A stretch of DNA of 64,000 nucleotides from Sedimentitalea arenosa (GCF_016428585.1 NZ_JAELVR010000001.1:1-64000); one strand, 5' to 3'; positions 51,265 through 60,245 are shown, counted from the first letter of the stretch. The notes: generated from the sequence alone by a model not told the origin. Translations and numbers: made by a program.

Positions 51265-53553
51265 TCAGTTTTGAACGAAAATCGTCACGTAAATGTAGTC
51301 GATCGCCCGCACCGGGCGTAGCGCCACGCTGACCCTGACGATGCCCTTGGCGAAATCGTCCTGTGTCGCGCTGACTTCGGTCTTGAAGGCCGGATCGCTG
51401 CCATTGGTCGACGGCACCAGCGCACCATCGCGCTCCATCTGGCCCAGAAGCGCGAACACCTGCTGGTTGAGCGCAGTGCGGTTGCCTTCGTTGTTGAGCT
51501 TGCCGATGAACTTCTGCGCAATGGCGTCGATGTCGCGGACAGCCTTGTTCACCGTGCGTTGCACGTTGATCTGCCGCCCCGAGGTCAGGATTCCCTTGAT
51601 CGCGATGGTGCCGCGCTGGCGGCGGCTGTTGACCGCGACCACGTTGGCGGAGACGAGCTGTTCAAGCTCGGCATCGGAATAGGCACCCGGCGGCGCGGCG
51701 GGATTGGCGAGCGTCTTGAAGGTGGGCGACTCGAAGACCTCGAGCCGACCGAGCAGTCCGACGAAGGCCGGCGCGATCCCCGATGGCGCCACCAACGCGA
51801 AATGGTCGGACCTCACGTCGTTGGCGTGGTCGATCATCGCCGCGGTAGAGCCCTGCTCGGACGCTGTGACCGAGCCGAAGCCGATCCGGTTGCGCGCCGG
51901 CCCGGCCATCTTTGAACAATGCGCGACGATCTGCCGGTGCACGGTCCGCACGCCGGCATCGTCAAGCTGGTTGGCGACGGAGGCGAGCACGAGGTCCACT
52001 TCCTCGGCCTGCTCCATCCGTTCCAAGGCAGCGAGGTAGTCATCGGTCGAGACCGCGTCGCCGCCGCCGTCAAAGCTGCGTGGCCGCACGAAGCCCATCG
52101 GAAGCGCGGTGGTGCCGGAGCGCACGAAGAGATCCACCGCCTCGACCAGGCCCGAGCCCTGCAGTACGGCGGGCAGGTAGTTTTCGTCGTCGGGATCCAT
52201 GGTGAGGTTGGCGAAGGTCGCGGTCAGCGTGCCATCGACAAAGACGTCGAGATCGATCACCGCAGTCGTGTTGTCGAGCGTCGACACGCCCCGCCGCAAC
52301 CGCACGGCGATGGAGTCAGGCGCGTTGTCGGCAGGCACGAATTCGACCAGCGGCTGGGTCGGGGCCTCGGCCTCCACGGCGAGCGCCCGGCCACGGGCGC
52401 GTCCGCCGGACAGCGGTGCGCCGGGCGCGGTATCGGGCAGGGCGGTCGCGCCCTCCACGGCGGTGAAGCGTATGACTGAATCGTCGATCGCCTGAATTGC
52501 GGCGAGGTCGGGTAGGTCTTCGTAGCGGCGGGTGTCCTGGCCCTCGGTGACCACTTCCAGCGTGACCTGGCGGGCCAGCGGTGCGGAGGCCGCCACGGCA
52601 GGCAAGGCGGTCCCGATGGCCGCGGCAGACAGATCCGGATCGGCATCGAAGCCCGCGACCAGTTCGGCCAGCGTCGTCGCCGGACCGATATTGCGCGGCG
52701 CGGCCCCGCCCGGCGGCGTCACGACCAGCGTCGTGCCCCCGGGGGCAGCGCTCACCGTGACGCGGAAACCGGTGCCCGCTGTGCCGGGGGCCCGCGCAGT
52801 GACCTTCATCATCGGCTCGTCGCCCGCACCGGTCAACACGAGCCCGGCGCGCCCGTCCCGCACCGTGACCGATGTCCGGTTGCCGGCGCGCCCCTGCCGC
52901 CGTGCGGCCACGGTCACCACGTCGGCACCCCCGGCCTGCAGGACCAGCTGTGCCGCACGCCCGTCGGCTTCGGCCAATGCAGTCTGGGGAACGTCCGGCG
53001 GCAGCGCGCGGCCGAAGACCGGGTCGATGGCCGTGACCAGCGCGGAGCCGTTGTTGATCCGCGCGAACATGTAATCCGGGCTGTTCGGATCGGAGACCAG
53101 GCCGTCGTGACGCTCTACCACCGCGCCATTCAGCAGGATCTCGAGGTTGATGTATTTCACGCCCTGGCCGCCGAGCGTGCGCACCTCCGTCACCTTCGCG
53201 GCGAGTGTGCGGCCCCAGGCACCCTCGGCGCGCGCCTCCAGGACCATCGCCGCCTCGCCATCGGCATCCATCAGCGTGAGCGTCGCCTTGCGTCCCGCCG
53301 CGGGTGCCAGTCGGCAGACCACCGCACGGGTGATTCCATTGGCCAGCGCGTCGCGCAGTTCCGGCAAGGTAAAGCGCGAGGCCGGGCCGAAGGTTTCGAT
53401 GAATTCGGCATAGGACCCGATCCGGACCGGGGTGAGTGGGCCGCGGTCGGTGACCCCGACAACGCCGAGAACGCCCGCCACGCTGGGCAGGGGCGGTACC
53501 GGTTCGAATTCCGTTCTGACCGAGACGCCGGGGATAATCAGATCTTTCGCCAT
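51265..53553 (-). CDS. Contractile tail sheath protein
   Basis: A 762-residue protein. The N-terminus has the sheath pattern IIPGVSVRTEFEPVPPLPSV, then GVVGVTDRGPLTPVRIGSYA. The C-terminal domain is canonical: RNRIGFGSVTASEQGSTAAM, LGRLEVFESPTFKTLANPAA, SANVVAVNSRRQRGTIAIKG, ILTSGRQINVQRTVNKAVRD, and the linker arm IVRVSVALRPVRAIDYIYVT. About 350 extra residues between roughly 130 and 490 make it longer than most sheath proteins (about 350-660). The ATG at 53553 has GGGAG at 6 nt. It is the first gene of the 25-kb injection operon. Confidence 0.92.
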   Translation of the reverse strand: MAKDLIIPGVSVRTEFEPVPPLPSVAGVLGVVGVTDRGPLTPVRIGSYAEFIETFGPASRFTLPELRDALANGITRAVVCRLAPAAGRKATLTLMDADGEAAMVLEARAEGAWGRTLAAKVTEVRTLGGQGVKYINLEILLNGAVVERHDGLVSDPNSPDYMFARINNGSALVTAIDPVFGRALPPDVPQTALAEADGRAAQLVLQAGGADVVTVAARRQGRAGNRTSVTVRDGRAGLVLTGAGDEPMMKVTARAPGTAGTGFRVTVSAAPGGTTLVVTPPGGAAPRNIGPATTLAELVAGFDADPDLSAAAIGTALPAVAASAPLARQVTLEVVTEGQDTRRYEDLPDLAAIQAIDDSVIRFTAVEGATALPDTAPGAPLSGGRARGRALAVEAEAPTQPLVEFVPADNAPDSIAVRLRRGVSTLDNTTAVIDLDVFVDGTLTATFANLTMDPDDENYLPAVLQGSGLVEAVDLFVRSGTTALPMGFVRPRSFDGGGDAVSTDDYLAALERMEQAEEVDLVLASVANQLDDAGVRTVHRQIVAHCSKMAGPARNRIGFGSVTASEQGSTAAMIDHANDVRSDHFALVAPSGIAPAFVGLLGRLEVFESPTFKTLANPAAPPGAYSDAELEQLVSANVVAVNSRRQRGTIAIKGILTSGRQINVQRTVNKAVRDIDAIAQKFIGKLNNEGNRTALNQQVFALLGQMERDGALVPSTNGSDPAFKTEVSATQDDFAKGIVRVSVALRPVRAIDYIYVTIFVQN

Positions 53554-54268
53554 GCCCATCTCCCATTTCAACGCCAGTTCTTCGCGGCAGGGCAGGACCA
53601 GCCATCCGAACGGTCGTCAAATCGCTCCGCGGCATCGAGACGGGCAAGTGCCCGCGAAAAAAGAAATCGGGTGGGTCGAGCGATGCCGCGGATAGAACTC
53701 GTTGCGCGAGCAACGGTCGTGCCGAAGCCTGACCGCGAACCTCCCCTCAATACCTTGATCTACATGACAAAGCGTAGGCTCGCCGTTAACTACGTGTCAA
53801 CGGTTTTCTCACACGTTAAAGGTGAGTGGAGTATGCACCAATCCTGTCCGACAGATGGGGAGGTGCTCATTCGGGGGCCGCGGTTAGCCAAGAAACGGGC
53901 TGCTGGCTGAACATCGAGCTAAGTGTTCGCACTGGCCGTTTTGAGGATTTGAACGGGTTGTGCAAAGGCCGACAGGGAATACGAAGCCTGCAAAACCTCG
54001 TCTGCGTTCACGCCTGGGTCGTTAACCATTTCGCCCATGTACGCCATCTGTGCTTCCGAACGAGTTCTAAACGGAACTGCACTGCTGCTCTTGCCAAGTA
54101 GCGTCAGATTTTTCTGCGGTCTGATTTTCCCCGCTTGTGGGAAACCGAGACTGGTTGAAATTGTCTGAAACTATCTCTTTTGGCATCGTTGCGGCGTCCT
54201 GCTTCCAATCCTCCCTTCCAGACCCATCGCAACGGGTGTGGTCACCTTCGGTTGGAGCAGGACGCCAA
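53554..54268. other. Spacer upstream of the sheath gene
   Basis: About 715 bp between the terminator of the RTX gene and the sheath start, and the only long gap before the injection operon. No coding gene is supported; a plus-strand frame at 53826-54101 has no recognisable content. It must hold the promoter of the injection operon. A near-palindrome (TTAAC-CGTGT before ACACG-TTAA, 53786-53819) overlaps the promoter candidate at 53771-53800 and could be an operator. Confidence 0.5.
53771..53800 (-). promoter_or_regulatory. Candidate sigma-70 promoter of the injection operon
   Basis: On the minus strand a perfect -35 TTGACA (53800-53795) is followed after 18 bp by TACGCT (53776-53771), a partial -10. 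It lies about 220 bp upstream of the sheath ATG. The -10 is weak, and I offer it as a candidate only. Confidence 0.35.
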
Positions 54269-54300
54269 GCCGCCGAAAAACATGAGTGGGTTTCGGCGGC
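54269..54300 (-). terminator. Strong hairpin downstream of the RTX gene
   Basis: GCCGCCGAAA (54269-54278) and TTTCGGCGGC (54291-54300) form a perfect 10-bp stem with a 12-nt loop, 13 nt past the RTX stop. The T-run (CTTTTTC) lies on the plus-strand 3' side, so the structure may act mainly as an mRNA 3'-end barrier for the minus-strand RTX transcript. It separates the secretion locus from the injection operon. Confidence 0.6.
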
Positions 54301-54313
54301 CAAGCTTTTTCTA

Positions 54314-56854
54314 TTAGACCGGGACTGCCGAATCGCACAGCCAGTCTTCTTCTTGCGGCAGCGGCGGGCAGTAGAGGTCGTTTTCCACATCCCAGGAGCC
54401 GACGGCGGTATAGCCACCCGAATCCAGGCCGTTTGCCGTGGCATTGATGCCGACACCACCCTGGATGTTCGCATCCTGACCCAGCGAGCTGAACTCGGTG
54501 AACGCAAAGTCTGCGTCGGTCACGCCCTGCCAGTTGATGTCCTGCAGGATCAGTGTGTGACCGCCGATTTCGATCGTGGTGTCAGTTGCCGATGTGCCGA
54601 CGCCGGCGTCGCCCTCCGTGACGGTCGCCGCGGCATCGAGCAGTTCGAAGATCCTGGTGCGGATCTGCGCGACGGTGTCGCCCAGGGTGCCTTCGGCGCT
54701 TTCATCCACGGTGACACGGAAGCCGAGCACATCCTGATCTTCGTTGAAGTCGAAGTCTCGGATGATGTCGGTGCCGTCGCCGGAACTGAAGGCGTAGTCT
54801 TCACCGTCATAGGTCAGGGTCAGATCGGAGAAGAAGACATCCTTGCCTTCGCCACCGGTCAGGTCATCATCACCGGCACCGCCGAGGATGTAGTCATCAC
54901 CGTTGCCGCCATCGATGGTGTCGTCGCCTTCACCGCCGCTGACGAAGTCGTGACCTTTGCCGCCGAGCAACGTGTCGTCATCTTCCATTCCGAAGATCAC
55001 GTCATCGTTGTCTCCGCCGTCGACATAGTCCTCGCCGACACCGCCGAACAGGACATCGTCGCCACTTTCGCCATACATGGAGTCATTGCCGTCCTGACCC
55101 AGCATGATGTCGTTGCCGGACCCACCGAACATGATGTCTGCGGCACCTTCACCCGCGGGTCCGGAGACATCGGGTCCGTCTTCGCAGTCATAGGGACGCT
55201 GGAGTTCAGGACGCGGGCTGTAGCTTTCACAACTGCCATTCTGATCCAGATCCGCGAGGCCACCGGTATCGCCCCACATGATATCGTCCCCGGCTTCACC
55301 ATACATGGTATCGGAGTCGGCGTTGCCCTGCATGGTGTCATTCTCGGACCCGCCGAACATGGAATCGCGCCCGTTGTTGCCTTCCATCCAGTCATCACCG
55401 GACCCACCATACATGCTGTCGTCGCCGTCGTTGCCTTTCAGGGTGTCATTGCCATCATCGCCGAAGACCTTGTCGTTGCCGGTGCCGCCGTAGGCTGTGT
55501 CGTTGCCGTCACCGCCCTTGATCTTGTCGTTGCCCTGGTCGCCGACAAGGAAGTCATCGCCACGGTTGCCTTTGACGATGTCGTTGCCTTGGCCGCCGGA
55601 GACGAAATCATCGCCCGCCTGGCCATAGAGACGGTCCCTGGCGCCTTCACCGAAGATCCAGTCGTCGTTGCCACCACCGGTGATGATGTCACAGCTTTCG
55701 AAATCGCTGTCGCCTTCCGGTGCCAAGCCTTCCGGAATGTCGCCGTTGTGCTTGCTGGACTGCGGGCCGAACGACATCGGCGAGCAGGTCCAGTCTTCGT
55801 CGCAGTCATAGGCAGGATGGTTCGGAGGGAACGTAAACCCGGTGATGTTGCCGTTGTCGCCGAACAGGATATCCTTGCCGGCAGCGCCATCGAGAATGTC
55901 GGCATCGCCGCCGCCGCGCATGACGTCGTGGCCCTGGTCACCGTTCATGGTGTCCTTGCCTTCGCCACCGCTCATGCGGTCCTTGCCACGGCCGCCGAAC
56001 ATCAGGTCGTCGTCATCGCCACCGAACATGGTGTCGTTGCCGCCCTGACCGTCCATCTCGTCGTTGCCGCCTTCACCATACATGCAGTCGTCACCATCCT
56101 TGGTGGTGTCGGTGCCGTAGTTCAGGTTCGGCCCCAGGCCCACGCGGACGTCGCCATACATCTCGTCGGCTTCTTCACCGCCGAGCATCAGGTCATGGCC
56201 CAGGCCACCGGCCATCTTGTCTTCCCCGGTTTCGCCGTCCATTCGGTCGTTGCCGGAGCCGCCGTACATGAGGTCGAGGCCTTCGCCGCCCCACATGACA
56301 TCGTCGCCGCCTTCGCCGTCCATGCAGTCATTGCCGGACTCACCGTCCATCCAGTCGTTTCCGTCAAAGATGCTGTCGGTATCGATGGTGGCGTCGTCAC
56401 CCGACATGATGTCGTTGCCGGAGCCGCCCCACATGACGTCGGACTGGAAGCCGCCGATCATGCTGTCGTTGCCGTATTCGCCCCAGAGACAGTCATCGCC
56501 GGTTTCGCCGTTCAGGTAATCGTCATCATTGAAGCTGAAGGGCAGGAAGTCGAAGTCGCCGTCATAGCCGTAGATATAATCGTTTCCGGACCCCCCGTAG
56601 ATGTAGTCGGCGCCATCGAGGCCCCAGAGACTATCGTGCCCCTGTTCGCCGTTGATGTAGTTCCAATTCTCGTTGCCGAAAATGGTATCGTCACCACGGC
56701 CTGCTTCGACGTGATCCGCGTCGAAATCCGATGAGAGCGTGCCAATGTCATCATCGTCTTTCAGCTGAAGCACCGGATCCTTCGGATCGGGGAATGGTTT
56801 GTTCGGATCGCATTCGCCCCAATAGTCATACGGTGTTTGAATATTGTCAGCCAT
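54314..56854 (-). CDS. Type I-secreted RTX calcium-binding repeat protein
   Basis: An 846-residue, very acidic protein that is almost wholly RTX nonapeptide repeats (GGxGxD-x-x-x), e.g. MYGGSGNDRMDGETGEDKMA and DFVSGGEGDDTIDGGNGDDY. No enzymatic or adhesin domain is seen. The tail after the repeats (VFFSDLTLTYDGEDYAFSSG, DGTDIIRDFDFNEDQDVLGF) is the usual type I secretion-signal region. Unusual points are methionine or tryptophan at the hydrophobic position of many repeats (DxMxGG) and several cysteine pairs (YDCDEDWTC near 348; YDCEDG near 550; YCPPLPQEEDWLC at the end). The ATG at 56854 has AGGAG at 6 nt. Calcium would fold it outside the cell; a surface-layer or biofilm role is likely. Confidence 0.85.
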   Translation of the reverse strand: MADNIQTPYDYWGECDPNKPFPDPKDPVLQLKDDDDIGTLSSDFDADHVEAGRGDDTIFGNENWNYINGEQGHDSLWGLDGADYIYGGSGNDYIYGYDGDFDFLPFSFNDDDYLNGETGDDCLWGEYGNDSMIGGFQSDVMWGGSGNDIMSGDDATIDTDSIFDGNDWMDGESGNDCMDGEGGDDVMWGGEGLDLMYGGSGNDRMDGETGEDKMAGGLGHDLMLGGEEADEMYGDVRVGLGPNLNYGTDTTKDGDDCMYGEGGNDEMDGQGGNDTMFGGDDDDLMFGGRGKDRMSGGEGKDTMNGDQGHDVMRGGGDADILDGAAGKDILFGDNGNITGFTFPPNHPAYDCDEDWTCSPMSFGPQSSKHNGDIPEGLAPEGDSDFESCDIITGGGNDDWIFGEGARDRLYGQAGDDFVSGGQGNDIVKGNRGDDFLVGDQGNDKIKGGDGNDTAYGGTGNDKVFGDDGNDTLKGNDGDDSMYGGSGDDWMEGNNGRDSMFGGSENDTMQGNADSDTMYGEAGDDIMWGDTGGLADLDQNGSCESYSPRPELQRPYDCEDGPDVSGPAGEGAADIMFGGSGNDIMLGQDGNDSMYGESGDDVLFGGVGEDYVDGGDNDDVIFGMEDDDTLLGGKGHDFVSGGEGDDTIDGGNGDDYILGGAGDDDLTGGEGKDVFFSDLTLTYDGEDYAFSSGDGTDIIRDFDFNEDQDVLGFRVTVDESAEGTLGDTVAQIRTRIFELLDAAATVTEGDAGVGTSATDTTIEIGGHTLILQDINWQGVTDADFAFTEFSSLGQDANIQGGVGINATANGLDSGGYTAVGSWDVENDLYCPPLPQEEDWLCDSAVPV

Positions 56855-57120
56855 AACTGTCTCCTTTTCAAAAAACGCGGACCGATGAATCGATCCCTTC
56901 ACACTCTTCCCGTTTCGTGTGCCTCCGCGAGAAGCGAGCGCAATTCGGCGCTCAGCTGCGAGTAAACGATCATTCCCACTTTCCAACTGCCCCCATTCGG
57001 GGACAAATGGCACCTTCGAGAGGATATTCGGACGACGGGCAAAACGTTGCTATGATTGAGAGAATGCCAAGCCGGCGACATCCTGCGCCGCCAGCTGGAA
57101 ACATGACTGATTGAAAAGGG

Positions 57121-58497
57121 TCAGTCGCTTTCGCGCATCGCGGTCTCGACGCCAGACAGCACCGGACCGAGGATATAGTCCGCTACCGTTTGTCCCCCGG
57201 TCGCAATCATGATCTGAGCCGGCATTCCGGCCTGTACATCGACCTCTGGCAGCGAGGCCAGCGCCTCGTCGGACAATTCGATCTTGGCAAGGTAGTATTC
57301 TTGCCCGGTCTCTTCATCGCTCAAGGCATCCGCGGACACATAGCGGACGGTTCCATCGACCGGCGGAGTCGTGCGGAAATTGTAGGCCGTCAGGCGGACT
57401 CTGGCTTGCATGCCTTCGCTGACCTGGTCGACATCGGCCGGCCGAACCCGACCCTCGGCAATGATCACGGCATCGCTCGGCACGATCTGCATAAGCCGCT
57501 GACCTTCGCCAATGACCTCTCCCGGCGAGTTGACCTTGAGTCCGATCACCCGACCCGCGACTGGAGCTCGGACCAGAGCGCGCTCGCGCACGTCGTCATT
57601 CGCGATCAGTCGCTGGCGGATGTCGAATATCCCTTGTTTGATCGCCTGCCGTTCCGCGGAAATTCGCATGGCCCGTTCCCGGCGGACCTGGAGGATACGT
57701 TCACTGGTTTCGGAAATCCGTTGATGCACGGCCTCGATCTGGCTGTCGACCACGCTCAGGTCGCCCAGCAGCGCGACCTCGTTCTCGCGCCGCGCGGTAT
57801 AGCGCGTCTTTGTGACCAAACCCTTGTCGAGAAGCCCCTTCAGGTCGTGCAAATCGGTCTGGACGATCTCCAGCCTTTGCTGCAGCGCATCGCGCCGGGC
57901 AATCTGCCCCTGAAGCTGTTGCTGAAGTTCGTTCCAACGCTCCTGCAGAATGGCGGCTTGCCCCTTCCACATCTCGGTGTTGGTAACAAACAGATCGCGT
58001 TGAGTTTCCGCGAGTTCTGCGAAGGGTGCGTAGTTGTCGACCAGCAATTGCAGCTCCGGACTGTACGTCATGGCTTCGTGATCGCGCATTTCCGCTTCCA
58101 GCCTGGCATCCACCGCCAGGCTGTTCACCAGTTCGTTCATCAGGATCCTGTCCTGAGCGGTGGATACCACGGTTTCCAGTTCCAAGAGCACCTGGCCCTT
58201 GTGTACATGATCGCCATCGGCGACGCGCAGTTTCCGGACCAGCCCGCCTTCCAGATGCTGTACCGCGGGCAGGTTGCCATCGACCTTGAAACTGCCAACC
58301 GCGATCACCGCGCTCTGCAGTGGCGCTGTCGCCGCCCAGATTCCAAGCCCGCCCCAAAGGCCCGAGCACAGGAGGATCAGGAGGAAGATCAGGAACCCTA
58401 TCCGCGTCGGTGGCGCGGCAACTATGGCCTCGGTTTGCGGCAGTTTGTCGGGAAGCGCCGGATCGGTTGTGCGCCGGGGGATCAGTTCGTCGCTCAT
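57121..58497 (-). CDS. Type I secretion membrane-fusion (HlyD-family) protein
   Basis: A 458-residue adaptor. One N-terminal membrane helix (GFLIFLLILLCSGLWGGLGI, about 35-55) precedes the lipoyl half-motif VDGNLPAVQHLEGGLVRKLR, then VADGDHVHKGQVLLELE. A long alpha-hairpin (about 100-280) and the C-terminal beta-barrel (APVAGRVIGLKVNSPGEVIG) follow, with the HlyD signature near VDVQAGMPAQIMIATG. It links the ABC exporter to an outer-membrane TolC-type pore, which is not encoded here. The gene overlaps the ABC gene by 4 bp. Confidence 0.92.
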   Translation of the reverse strand: MSDELIPRRTTDPALPDKLPQTEAIVAAPPTRIGFLIFLLILLCSGLWGGLGIWAATAPLQSAVIAVGSFKVDGNLPAVQHLEGGLVRKLRVADGDHVHKGQVLLELETVVSTAQDRILMNELVNSLAVDARLEAEMRDHEAMTYSPELQLLVDNYAPFAELAETQRDLFVTNTEMWKGQAAILQERWNELQQQLQGQIARRDALQQRLEIVQTDLHDLKGLLDKGLVTKTRYTARRENEVALLGDLSVVDSQIEAVHQRISETSERILQVRRERAMRISAERQAIKQGIFDIRQRLIANDDVRERALVRAPVAGRVIGLKVNSPGEVIGEGQRLMQIVPSDAVIIAEGRVRPADVDQVSEGMQARVRLTAYNFRTTPPVDGTVRYVSADALSDEETGQEYYLAKIELSDEALASLPEVDVQAGMPAQIMIATGGQTVADYILGPVLSGVETAMRESD

Positions 58498-60245
58498 TGC
58501 GCCGTCTCCATAAGTTTCTTGGCCGCAGACTCTTCCTTGCGATTGAGAACATAGACATTCGGCTTTTCGTTCGCATCGCTGACCCGTGCAGCCATCGGCT
58601 TGGCCTCGTCGTTCAGAATGATGCTCGATTTGCCAAACCGCACCAGCCGTCCGTTTTCCATCAATCCGGCGTGGTTGACAGCCTTCAGCAGGCTCATCCG
58701 GTGGGTAATGACGACAACAACAGCGCCTGCATCCGTCGCGCTGCGGATACCTTCGGCCAGCGCCTCTTCACCCTCTGGATCGAGATTGGCATTGGGTTCA
58801 TCGAGGACGATCAGTTTCGGATTGCCGAAAAACGCCCGCGCCAGGCCGATGCGCTGTCGCTGCCCAGCAGACAGAAGGTTGCCTTGCGGTCCGACTTGCG
58901 CATTGTAACCACCGGGCATCGACAAGATCAGGTGGTGCACGTTGGCGCGCTTTGCTGCCTCGACAATCCCGGACGGTTTCGCTTCCGGATCCATCAGCGC
59001 GATGTTCTCGGCAATCGTTCCGGCAAAGAGGTCGACCCGTTGCGGCAGGAACCCCACGTTGCGCCCGAGTTGCTCGGCGGGCCAGTCGGTCAGCGCTGCA
59101 TCGTCAATTCGCACATAGCCGCGCGTCAGCGGCTGCAGTCCGACGAGTGCGCGTGCCAACGTGGTTTTTCCGGCGCCCGACGGACCGATCAGGCCGAGGC
59201 TGTCACCCGGTTTCAATTTGAAACTGACATCCATGACCAACGGATCCTGACGGTTGGGGGTGACGACCGTGGCGTTTTCGACCGACAGGAAGCCTTCGGG
59301 GTCCGGCAGTTCCATGCGGTCGGCCTCGACCTCGGTCTGCGCAAGCAGGTCGTTCAGGCGGTGCAGCGCCAGGCGTGCCGACAGAAGCGCCCGCCAGCCG
59401 GCGATGGATTGTTCGACCGGAGCCGCCGCGCGGGCCAGAAGGATGGAGGCGGCGATCATCATGCCCGGACCGAGCTGTCCCTGCAGAACCAGAACGACAC
59501 CGGTGCCCATGATGCCGATCTGCAGCATCATACGGACCGTCTTGGCCAGCGAGGTCATCGTGGCGATCCGGTCGTTGGCACGGGTCCCGAACAGGATCGA
59601 GGCAAAGGACAGATTCTGCCAACGCCGCACCAACGTAGGGGTCTTGCCCATGGCGCGGACGATCTCGGAGTTCCGCAGGATTTCGTCGGCGTGGGTGTTG
59701 GCCTCCCGCACACTTCCCGAGGCAGCCTTGGCCGGATCGCGTCCGGTCAGTTCGCTGATGATCCCGAGCACCAGCAAGATCAGCAAGCCGATGGTTGCGA
59801 CAATGCCCAACAAGGGGTGGAACACGTAGATCAAGGTTACGAACAGAATGGACCAAGGCGCATCCAGCAGGGCCGTGAAAGACGGCGACACCACGAAACC
59901 CCGCACTTCATGCAGATCGCGCACCGGCTGGGTGTCGGATACACCTCCGGTACCGCGCACGACTGCACCAAGGATCAGGGGGCCGAGGTCGGCCTCCAAC
60001 CGATTTCCCAGCCGTGACACCAGACGCTGGCGCAGCGCATCAAACAGCGCGAAGAACAGCAAGGCGATACCGGCACCTATGGTCAGGAACAGCAGCGTCG
60101 AATAGCTGCCCGAGGACAGGACGCGGGTGAAGACCTGCAACATGTAAAGCGGCGCGGTCAGGACAAGCAGGTTCAGGCAGAGACTGGCAACAAAGATTGC
60201 CATGATCAGACTGCGCTGACCGTCGAAGACGCGTCTTCTTTTCAT
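58494..60245 (-). CDS. Type I secretion ABC permease/ATPase (PrtD/HlyB-like)
   Basis: A 583-residue exporter half-transporter. Six hydrophobic segments (LIMAIFVASLCLNLLVLTAP first) precede a nucleotide-binding domain with Walker A GPSGAGKTTLARALVG, signature LSAGQRQRIGLARAFFG, Walker B LIVLDEPNANLD and H-loop ITHRMS. No N-terminal C39 peptidase domain is present, so it is the RTX-exporting type. The ATG at 60245 is preceded by AGGGGAA; an in-frame TTG six codons upstream has no such site. It would export the RTX protein encoded downstream. Confidence 0.92.
   Translation of the reverse strand: MKRRRVFDGQRSLIMAIFVASLCLNLLVLTAPLYMLQVFTRVLSSGSYSTLLFLTIGAGIALLFFALFDALRQRLVSRLGNRLEADLGPLILGAVVRGTGGVSDTQPVRDLHEVRGFVVSPSFTALLDAPWSILFVTLIYVFHPLLGIVATIGLLILLVLGIISELTGRDPAKAASGSVREANTHADEILRNSEIVRAMGKTPTLVRRWQNLSFASILFGTRANDRIATMTSLAKTVRMMLQIGIMGTGVVLVLQGQLGPGMMIAASILLARAAAPVEQSIAGWRALLSARLALHRLNDLLAQTEVEADRMELPDPEGFLSVENATVVTPNRQDPLVMDVSFKLKPGDSLGLIGPSGAGKTTLARALVGLQPLTRGYVRIDDAALTDWPAEQLGRNVGFLPQRVDLFAGTIAENIALMDPEAKPSGIVEAAKRANVHHLILSMPGGYNAQVGPQGNLLSAGQRQRIGLARAFFGNPKLIVLDEPNANLDPEGEEALAEGIRSATDAGAVVVVITHRMSLLKAVNHAGLMENGRLVRFGKSSIILNDEAKPMAARVSDANEKPNVYVLNRKEESAAKKLMETAQ

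Noticed and set aside
28220-53553. Gene transfer agent or complete prophage
   Set aside because: Rhodobacterales GTAs are non-contractile and encode capsid, portal and terminase; none is present here and a contractile sheath is.
28220-53553. Type VI secretion system
   Set aside because: No split TssB/TssC sheath, no ClpV, and no TssJ/L/M membrane complex; the gpI, J and gp25 types are those of phage-like/extracellular systems. PAAR and Rhs alone do not make a T6SS.
54900-56500. Regular short DNA repeats that might suggest a CRISPR array or satellite
   Set aside because: The periodicity is that of RTX codons, there are no fixed repeat/spacer units, and the reading frame is continuous.
54137-56734. 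865-codon plus-strand open frame with repeated hydrophobic units opposite the RTX gene
   Set aside because: Its repeats are the antisense of the RTX nonapeptide repeats, and it lacks a start context; the minus-strand RTX protein explains the sequence.
57105-57126. GACTGA...TCAGTC inverted repeat overlapping the HlyD stop
   Set aside because: A 6-bp stem without a T-run in the gene direction is too weak to call a terminator.
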